Shown: positions 58,801 through 64,000 of the stretch, one piece after another
Numbering within the stretch: the stretch's first letter is position 1
Layout of the letters: every line of letters begins with the position of its first letter
Assembly (NCBI RefSeq): GCF_037176765.1
Contig: NC_090022.1
Span: 233,675,117 to 233,739,116 of the forward strand
DNA from: Anolis sagrei
Lineage: Eukaryota > Chordata > Lepidosauria > Squamata > Anolidae
Reading direction: 5' to 3'
Length of the DNA stretch: 64,000 nt
Notes under the pieces: generated by a model
Told to the model about the DNA's origin: nothing
The model's database searches: none
What the model saw: only the letters and a program-made list of their open reading frames with translations
Position numbers and translations under genes: made by a program

Positions 58801-61800
58801 TCGGGCTTTATTTCCTGGAGGATGGACTGGTTGGATCTTCTCGCAGTCCAAGGCACTCTCAGAACTTTCCTCCAGCACCACAGCTCAAAAGCATCGATCT
58901 TCCTTCGCTCAGCCTTCCCTAAGGTCCAGCTCTCACATCCGTAGGTTACTACAGGGAATACCATGGCTTTGACTAGGCGGATCTTTGTTGCCAGTCTGAT
59001 GTCTCTACTCTTTACTATTTTATCGAGATTGGACATTGCTCTCCTCCCAAGAAGTAAGCGTCTCCTGATTTCCTGGCCACAGTCTACATCTGCAGTAATC
59101 TTTGCACCTAGAAATACAAAGTCTGTCACGGCCTCCACGGTTTCTCCCTCTATTTTCCAGTTGTCAATCATTCTTGTTGCCATAATCTTGGTTTTTTTGA
59201 CGTTTAGCTGCAACCCGGCTTTTGCGCTTTCTTCTTTCACCTTGATTAGAAGGCTCCTCAGCTCCTCCTCGCTTTCGGCCATCAGAGTGGTGTCATCTGC
59301 ATATCTGAGGTTGTTAATGTTTCTTCCAGCAATTTTCACACCAGCTTTGCATTCATCCAGCCCCACACATCGCATGATGTGTTCTGCATACAAGTTAAAG
59401 AGGTTGGGTGAGAGGATGCAGCCTTGCCGTACGCCTTTTCCAATCTTGAACCAGTCTGTTGTTCCGTGGTCAGTTCTGACTGTTGCTACTTGGTCCTTGT
59501 ACAGATTCCTCAGGAGAGAGACAAGGTGGCTTGGGATGCCCATCCCACTAAGAACTTGCCACAGTTTATTATGATCCACACAGTCAAAGGCTTTAGAATA
59601 GTCAATGAAGCAGAAGTAGATGTTTTTCTGAAACTCCCTGCCTTTCTCCATTATCCAGCGGATATTGGCAATCTGGTCTCTCGTTCCTCTGCCTTTTCTA
59701 AACCCAGCTTGAACATCTGGCAACTCTCGCTCCATGTATTGCTGGAGTCTTCCTTGGAGAATCTTGAGCATTACCTTACTGGCATGAGAAATAAGGGCCA
59801 CTGTACGGAAGTTTGAGCAGTCTTTTGCATTTCCCTTTTTTGGTATGGGGATATAAGTTGATTTTTTCCAGTCTGATGGCCATTCTTGTGTTTTCCATAT
59901 TTGCTGGCAAATGGCATGCATCACCTTGACAGCATCATCTTTTAAGATTTTAAACAGTTCAGCTGGGATCCCGTCGTCTCCTGCTGCCTTGTTGTTAGCA
60001 ATGCTTCTTAAGGCCCATTCAACCTCACTCCTCAGGATGTCTGGTTCTAATTCATTCAGCACACCGTCAAAACTATCTTCAATATTATTATCCTTCCTAT
60101 ACAGATCTTCTGTATAGTCTCGCCACCTTCTCTTGATCTCTTCAGCTTCTGTTAGGTCCCTGCCATCTTTGTTTCTTATCATACCAATTTTTGCCTGAAA
60201 TTTACCTCCAATGTTTCTAATTTTCTGGAAGAGGTCTCTTGTCCTTCCTATTCTATTGTCTTCTTCCACTTCCATGCATTGCTTATTTAAAAATAGTTCC
60301 TTATCTCTTCTGGCTAACCTCTGGAATTGCGCATTTAACTGGGCATATCTCCCCTTATCCCTGTTTCCTTTTGCTTTCCTCCTTTCTTGGGCTACTTCCA
60401 GTGTCTCAGCAGACAACCATTTTGCCTTCTTGGTTTTCTTTTTCTTTGGGACGTACTTTGTTGCCGCCTCCTGAACAATGTCTCGGACTTCTGTCCATAG
60501 TTCTTCTGGGACTCTGTTTACTAAATCTAGTCCTTCAAATCTGTTCTTCACTTCCACTGTATATTCGCTAGGAATGTTAGTGAGATCATACCTAACTGGT
60601 CTGTGTATTTTCCCTGATGTCTTTAGTTTTATTCTAAATTGGGCAATAAGAAGTTCGTGATCTGAGCTACAGTCAGCCCCGGGTCTTGTTTTCACCGAAA
60701 GGATGGATGTCCGCCACCTTTGGCTGCAAAGGATGTAGTCAATCTGGTTTCGATGTTGACCGTCTGGTGAGGTCCATGTGTAAAGCCGTCTTTTAGGTTG
60801 TTGGAAGAGAGTGTTTGTTATACACAGCGAGTTTTCCTGGCAAAATTCTATCAGCCTGCGTCCCGCTTCATTTTGTTCTCCCAGACCATGCTTGCCTGTG
60901 ATCCCAGTTGTCACTTGACTTCCCACCTTGGCATTCCAGTCTCCTGTAATGAAAATAATGTCTCTTTTTGGTGTATTATCCAGTAGGTCCTGCAGATCCT
61001 CATAGAACTGATCTACTTCTGCTTCTTCAGCAGCTGTGGTTGGGGCGTATATTTGGATCACTGTGATGTTGAAAGGCTTTCCTTGCACTCGAATTGAGAT
61101 CATTCTGTCATTTTTTGGGTTGTATCCAAGCACCGCTTTAGCGAATTTCTTATTGATTATGAAGGCTACTCCATTTCTTCGATGTTCCTCTTGTCCACAG
61201 TAGTAGATCTGGTGGTCATCTGATGTGAAGTGGCCCATTCCAGTCCATTTCAGTTCGCTGACCCCCAGAATGGGGTCTAAACCATGTACTTTTAACACAC
61301 AAAAAAAGAAATATGCTGTATCCTAAAGTATGACTAAAAATAGAAAAAGTTACTGGATTACAATTTGCAAACCTCACATCCAGCATAGCTAGTGAAAGAT
61401 TCTGGGAGTCCTCTCAAAACACATATACATCTCTCTCTCTCTCTCACACACACACACCCAAAATCTTTTCTAAACCCTTCCTATGATTACATCCTTCAAA
61501 TATTTTTGAAATCCTAGCAGGAGTCTTTCTTCCCTAAGAAGCAGTGCTCTAATCTGAATCAGAAATCACTTCTGAGTTTTTAAAGAATTGGTGGCTGGAA
61601 CAGAAAGCAGAAGAATAAATGAATGAGTTTGTTGTTAAAGGAAAAAAAAGGGGATTCTACTGCAAGCATGCCATTAGTCAAATAGACTTTTTTTTTCCAC
61701 TGTTTAAAAATATTTAACTGTTGTACCAGATTTATGCAATGAAACTCAAGATCTCAAACTGAATTCCTAAACCAGCTCAGATGCCCAGTTTAATGCCTAC

Positions 61801-63015
61801 GTACTATGGACAGGTAGAATATTTTAGAAAAGGGGTGTACAATGTTGGTGAGTCCAGCTGCAAATTATGCTTTAAATTTATGGTCTCAAAACCTTCCAAT
61901 TGAGTGCATGGGAAATCAGAGATGGGAAAAATAAAATCAGGTATAGCTGGAATTCACTTCTGATTTGGAAAAAAAATGATTTTATTTTTGATATCAAATG
62001 CTAGATTATACAGCTGTGACCAATTTAAAAACAAATCACTGCAGGAGTCTGGGGCCACAAAATAGTATTGGGAGATCACATGCAGATCCCAAACCATACT
62101 CATTCACACTCATTCCCCTCTCTGTTTAAAGCCTTCATTTATTCATCAGGCATATTTCAAATTTAAGAATGTATCAAACATAATTCGGTAGGCTAGAACT
62201 TTAAACTTTAAAAATTCCAAAGACCAAAACTACTTACTTGTCTCAGGTACAGAAAAAAGCTAGAATACTGGCCAGCTTCAGGTAGATACGAAAGAAAGAC
62301 AGTTATGCAAGTCAGCAAGATTGTAGAATCCTTCCCAACTTTTCTCAAAGACTGTCAAAAGAATAAGGAAAAGTCAACAAAGTGAAAAGGAATTGCAATA
62401 AGCTCAAGTATATAAACCAACAGGATAGCCTTCACTCCCTATCCACAAATTCCCCCAGTCGCAGCCTGAAAATTTCTCTCTCACTACCCAAAAATCTAAA
62501 ACACAAACCTTGATTTTGCTATTTTATATAATATTTCTATACCTTTGTATATAATGAGATTTATGGAGTCTACAGATTTTGGTAGCGACAGGAGATCCTG
62601 GAAGCAAACGTCAGCAGATACCAAGGGCCAATAGTATGCTATCTTTAGCAATTCAATAATTGTTTTTTGGAGCAAGATAAGGTTCAAGGAGTTACTATAC
62701 ACAACTTGCATGTATATACAAACTGCTAAAAATGCATCTATTGAATTACTGTTTTTAATGGACAGCAAAAACTTTTATTAGGAGAATGCAACTCACTGCG
62801 AAAGGATCTGCTTGTTCCCATGATATAAGGGCTCCCCATGAAGGTGGTCTCATTTTTTCAGGTAGAGATTCTGGTACAGCGAGCAGAATGAAGCAGATAT
62901 CTACAACAGCTACAACAGTTGCAATTAATACCACCAAATTATCTCCATAGAGGGTAGAGAGGTGTGCTCCAATGGCAGGGCTAGTTACCAAACTTGCTGC
63001 AAATGTGGCAGAGAC
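46668..63015 (-). CDS. MFSD14B: MFSD14B (HIATL1), last seven coding exons
   Basis: The C-terminal two thirds of a major facilitator superfamily transporter, encoded by seven exons: 63015-62797, 62351-62238, 57867-57796, 56679-56567, 52639-52542, 49426-49275 and 46871-46668. The spliced product has about 323 residues, starts VSATFAASLV and ends EDIEPLLQDSSV. All seven 3' splice sites end in AG, the six internal 5' splice sites start GT, and codon phases join without conflict (Trp split TG|G, Gly split G|GA). Hydrophobic segments include VVLIATVVAVVDICFILLAV, TVLLGLGFQMFQLAWYGFG and PFLFGACAVLLAFLVALFI, so roughly membrane helices 6-12 are here. The tail (SSRKHSNS, RGSDEDIEPLL) matches MFSD14B rather than its paralogue MFSD14A. 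The substrate is unknown; the family is thought to act in intracellular membranes. The first exons (about 160 residues) lie beyond 64000. Confidence 0.95.
46872..49274. other. MFSD14B intron, nothing recognised
   Basis: 2.4-kb intron without a clear transposon. A one-mismatch CTCF-like string (reverse of ACATCTAGTGG) is near 47800. Confidence 0.6.
49275..49426 (-). CDS. MFSD14B: MFSD14B exon: (G)VVQGIITG to DPSDE
   Basis: 152 nt: two bases completing Gly, then 50 codons, ending in phase 0 at GAG|GTAAAT. Acceptor TTTCTTCAG|GAG. It encodes VVQGIITGIRGLCNGLGPAL, a helix (YGFIFFLFHVEL) and a variable linker (NELAPVQDKTTMQDPSDE). An L2-type LINE sits about 95 bp upstream of its acceptor. Confidence 0.95.
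49520..50385 (+). mobile_element. L2-clade LINE, 3' 0.87 kb
   Basis: An open plus-strand frame of about 240 codons encodes the RT C-terminal half of an L2-type protein: WLRVNPAKTEILWLG, SLGVLLDPLLTMEAQVS, ISRLDYCNALYIGLP, VQNAAARLLAG, LHWLPIEHRI, RRRAFTAVAPLFWNTLPPEV and CKTYLFRQAFNV. The 3' UTR ends TAAACCGCTCCGAGCCCCAG, then GGCGGCATATAAGTTAAATA and (AAAT)n. It is 5'-truncated, antisense to MFSD14B and, being still open, fairly young. Confidence 0.85.
50479..50535 (-). mobile_element. CR1 LINE 3' terminus
   Basis: AGAATCATAGAATTGGAAGA with GACCTTGTGGACCACC following is the reverse complement of the CR1 3' end, whose hallmark is repeated ATTCTATG octamers. Only about 55 bp remain. Confidence 0.7.
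50563..50775. mobile_element. Foldback MITE with long inverted repeats
   Basis: A 213-bp element whose left arm (GAGGGTGCATCTAC, GCAGTTTGACACCACTTTAA, AATGCTATGGAAT) is the reverse complement of its right arm (ATTCCATAGCATTGAG, TTAAAGTGGTGTCAAACTGC, GTAGATGTACTC). It is the same family as 35665-36098. No coding. Confidence 0.75.
50839..50852 (+). promoter_or_regulatory. CTCF-like binding motif
   Basis: CCACTAGATGGCAG matches the core vertebrate CTCF consensus CCASYAGRKGGCRS closely. It lies in an MFSD14B intron just outside a MITE. Occupancy cannot be judged from sequence. Confidence 0.45.
50853..52193. other. MFSD14B intron, nothing recognised
   Basis: AT-rich intronic sequence with no clear feature. 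Confidence 0.5.
52194..52373. repeat. Recent 90-bp tandem duplication
   Basis: 52194-52283 and 52284-52373 are two head-to-tail copies (each starts ATGTTGCAGCTTTGCTCTGG and ends AAAACATGTACA) that differ only in the junction of a T/A homopolymer run. It lies 169 bp downstream of an MFSD14B exon on the minus strand. Confidence 0.95.
52542..52639 (-). CDS. MFSD14B: MFSD14B exon: (W)MMWAAGAV to SDQQ(G)
   Basis: 98 nt: one base completing Trp, 32 codons, one base of Gly. Acceptor TTGCTAG|GAT and donor CAAG|GTGAAT. It encodes MMWAAGAVASMSSITFPAIS and ALVSRNADSDQQ, the most conserved block in MFSD14 proteins. Confidence 0.95.
52640..53604. other. MFSD14B intron, nothing recognised
   Basis: No clear repeat or other feature. 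Confidence 0.5.
53605..53790 (-). mobile_element. LINE 3' tail (L2/CR1-superfamily)
   Basis: AATAATCTTTATTTACATCC, CACCACCATCTCTCAAAAAG and GACTCAGTGTGGTTTACAAA are the reverse complement of the 3' end seen at 31775 and 20276. Confidence 0.65.
53885..54400 (-). mobile_element. L1 ORF1 remnant
   Basis: The minus strand encodes a coiled-coil-like stretch (AVEQVEKLRKRADILENKIK) followed by the RRM-type domain of an L1 ORF1 protein: GTRRMIMEALADYLGIKEIE, LEKQVNRIFRITKRR and KKVPRNMIVCFVKK, comparable to the PRHIIVRFTK end of mammalian ORF1p. Frames are interrupted and ORF2 is absent. The GC-richer flank at about 54570-56250 may be its 5' UTR, but I cannot show that. Confidence 0.6.
54401..56566. 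other. MFSD14B intron; possible L1 5' region
   Basis: Lies 5' of the L1 ORF1 remnant on the minus strand. The part from about 55170 to 56250 is GC-richer than typical intron here and includes a C run near 55607. It could be an L1 5' UTR or unrelated. No exon is predicted in it. Confidence 0.35.
56567..56679 (-). CDS. MFSD14B: MFSD14B exon: TIFLSILM to SQP(W)
   Basis: 113 nt. It starts in phase 0 after CCTTTTGCAG and ends with the first two bases of a Trp codon at TTG|GTAAGT. It encodes TIFLSILMRSIGNKNTVLLG and LGFQMFQLAWYGFGSQP, with the family motif RS(L/I)GNKNT. Confidence 0.95.
56680..57795. other. MFSD14B intron, nothing recognised
   Basis: 1.1-kb AT-rich intron without recognisable repeats. 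Confidence 0.55.
57796..57867 (-). CDS. MFSD14B: MFSD14B exon: VIKFEYAS to SIVAQ
   Basis: 72 nt, 24 codons, phase 0. Acceptor CCCTACAG|GTG and donor CAG|GTAAGC. It encodes VIKFEYASIAAFIAVIGILS, a membrane helix. It is separated from the upstream exon by a 4.4-kb intron that holds the BovB LINE. Confidence 0.93.
58165..58505 (-). mobile_element. L2/CR1-superfamily LINE 3' end
   Basis: The minus strand encodes LLYLPGPREVHLESTRRRAF, SISASALWNSLPPYLRAM and FIPAFKTWIFTRAFDP, the terminal motif of L2/CR1-type LINE proteins. The 3' UTR ends in GATGGAGGGCGATTAATAAG and (GAT)n. It lies directly next to the BovB 3' end in the same orientation. The family differs from the L2 at 49520. Confidence 0.7.
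58519..61296 (-). mobile_element. BovB (RTE clade) LINE with open 921-codon frame
   Basis: One uninterrupted minus-strand frame runs from about 61298 to a TGA at 58533. It encodes an apurinic-type endonuclease (GVSELKWTGMG; GDWNAKVG at about 119-126; YTWTSPDG at 173-180; SDHELL at 212-217) and a reverse transcriptase (AGFRKGRGT at about 531-539; YSKAFD at 567-572; GKGVRQGC at 620-627; catalytic RYADDT at 665-670). The BovB-typical C-terminus follows (TYGCESWTLGKAERRKIDAF, KRGRPRARW). The 3' end is GAGTCGGAGACGACTGAACG-like and closes in (AAC)n at 58519-58533. The first GTG at 61298 is not a true start: the N-terminal part of the endonuclease (roughly 30-40 residues) is missing by 5' truncation. 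Lack of stops points to a recent insertion. It is in sense orientation in the MFSD14B intron. Confidence 0.95.
61297..62237. other. MFSD14B intron, microsatellite only
   Basis: Contains a (CT)n(CA)n microsatellite at about 61431-61458. No other feature recognised. Confidence 0.5.
62238..62351 (-). CDS. MFSD14B: MFSD14B exon: SLRKVGKD to YLRQ
   Basis: 114 nt, 38 codons, phase 0. Acceptor TTTTGACAG|TCT and donor CAA|GTAAGT. It encodes SLRKVGKDSTILLTCITVFL and SYLPEAGQYSSFFLYLRQ, strongly conserved in the MFSD14 family. Confidence 0.95.
62505..62640. mobile_element. Tigger/pogo-like DNA transposon fragment
   Basis: TTTGTATATAATGAGATTTA, TCTACAGATTTTGGTAGCGA and CAGATACCAAGGGCCAATAG match 39935-40065 in order, with more decay. 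It lies in a short MFSD14B intron (62352-62796). Confidence 0.45.
62797..63015 (-). CDS. MFSD14B: MFSD14B exon: VSATFAAS to ADPFA
   Basis: 219 nt, 73 codons, phase 0 at both ends. Acceptor ATATTTAG|GTC and donor GCA|GTGAGT. It encodes VSATFAASLVTSPAIGAHLS, a membrane helix (VVLIATVVAVVDICFILLAV) and the conserved loop ESLPEKMRPPSWG. This is the first exon visible; the one upstream should end in a Gly-Trp pair in the family. Confidence 0.95.
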
Positions 63016-64000
63016 CTAAATATAAAGATATCGGGATTTTAACACTTTGTTAGAAAAAAATGTCATTTGTATGGAAGGAACATTTCAAGCTTTAAACTAG
63101 GCATAGGTTGCATGAAGCCATTTCCCAGTGCTCCACCAATGTTTATTTATTTTATTGAATATGTCCCTCCAATCCAACTTCTTCTACTCACGCATTCCAA
63201 AAATGCGTGAGTAGAAGAAGTTCCCAGACTTCAGCTTCAGAGAGTTTCCCACCCATATTTTAAAGAACAGTACTTATGTGCAGATTTTACTATTTAGATG
63301 CTTTTGGGCCACTGTACACAGGAAACTGTTAAATACATAGAAAACAAATGTAGTTGTCCAAACACATTTGTGAATAACTTGTCTGAAAAGTACAGCTTCA
63401 TAGAAAACAGGAACAGTGCACTACCGATGTTACAAAATAACAGAATTTCAAAGGTATGGTATACTATCAAGATGACATTGATTCCCATTTAAAGATAAGT
63501 GCTTGTGAATTAAGACCGCATCTTTCCACTGCCACCTAATTTTGCTTAGATTTTTAGCTTGAAACTTTTATTATATGTAACAGTATACGCGCTTTTATAT
63601 CCTTTGTTAAGGTCACCAAGGTGTTTTTTTCTGACATGAGAAGATATAATAAGATTATGCTGCCGATGATATTCATGAGGCCCTCCAAATTTAGTTGGCC
63701 TGAAAACCCCTTAAATCCTAGTTTATAGCCAAAGGGGAAAAAATGCTGGGAGTTATAGTACAGTTATATCTGGAAGGTCACATGAGTCCCACTCCTGCTT
63801 TAGGAGCATGGTTTAGGAACAAGTTATCTTCCCTTTTAAGACTAGAAAACAGCAAGCTTTCCCATGAGATATCTGAAGTCCCATTGTGCAAAATCATGTA
63901 GGATAACCTTTTCTGACTGTGACTTTCAAAATGTATTTCTATGACACCTGCAACAGTTATACTTTTGTCAGCAGCTGCACTAAAAGCTCTTGAGGGCAAT
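63016..64000. other. MFSD14B intron to the window edge
   Basis: No further MFSD14B exon is visible on the minus strand, so the exon ending in the conserved Gly-Trp lies beyond 64000. The only structure seen is the hairpin at 63176. Confidence 0.5.
63176..63222. repeat. Perfect 21-bp inverted repeat (5-nt loop)
   Basis: AACTTCTTCTACTCACGCATT at 63176-63196 (21 nt) is exactly complementary to 63202-63222, with loop CCAAA. It lies about 160 bp upstream of an MFSD14B exon on the minus strand and would fold in the pre-mRNA. Confidence 0.95.

Noticed and set aside
58963-59574. 203-codon plus-strand frame
   Set aside because: Antisense shadow of the BovB frame.
61290-61298. GTG at 61298 as the start codon of a BovB protein
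   Set aside because: BovB proteins have endonuclease sequence before GVSELKW; the frame is open here only because the element is 5'-truncated near this point.
1-64000. Bacterial-type features (operons, CRISPR arrays, Shine-Dalgarno sites)
   Set aside because: Spliced vertebrate gene, SINEs and LINEs show this is animal nuclear DNA; no spaced identical repeats of CRISPR type were seen.

Overview
The window looks like nuclear DNA of a squamate reptile, most likely an iguanian-type lizard. It is AT-rich and gene-poor. It carries a repeat set typical of lizards: a BovB LINE, Sauria-type SINEs with a BovB-like tail, a second tRNA-derived SINE of the kind common in Anolis, CORE/MIR-like SINEs, L2-clade and CR1 LINE ends, an L1 fragment, a Penelope-like element, and many short hAT, mariner and Tigger-like elements. 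The species call is inference from repeats; no marker gene settles it.

One host protein-coding gene can be supported: MFSD14B (HIATL1), an orphan major facilitator superfamily transporter, on the minus strand. Its last seven coding exons lie between 63015 and 46668. They are joined by consensus GT-AG introns with consistent phases and encode about 323 C-terminal residues ending in LLQDSSV. The first exons (about 160 residues) lie beyond the right edge. The 3' UTR probably runs on to about 45290.

Layout: 1-45 kb is intergenic and downstream of MFSD14B. I recognise no exon there. It holds transposon remnants (LINE reverse transcriptase pieces, SINEs, MITEs, a mariner deletion derivative, a Penelope end with a long foldback), tandem duplications, a short interstitial telomeric array and a shortened U2 snRNA pseudogene. 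From 45.3 to 64 kb is the MFSD14B unit. Its introns hold an L2-clade LINE about 95 bp from an exon, a CR1 tail, a MITE, a CTCF-like site, a 90-bp tandem duplication, an L1 ORF1 remnant and a 2.8-kb BovB copy whose 921-codon frame is still open.

The most interesting items are the open BovB copy in sense orientation in the MFSD14B intron, the 73-bp foldback at the Penelope end, a miRNA-precursor-like hairpin at 16467-16574, two long perfect hairpins, and two nested insertions proven by target-site duplications. I found no convincing new gene system.
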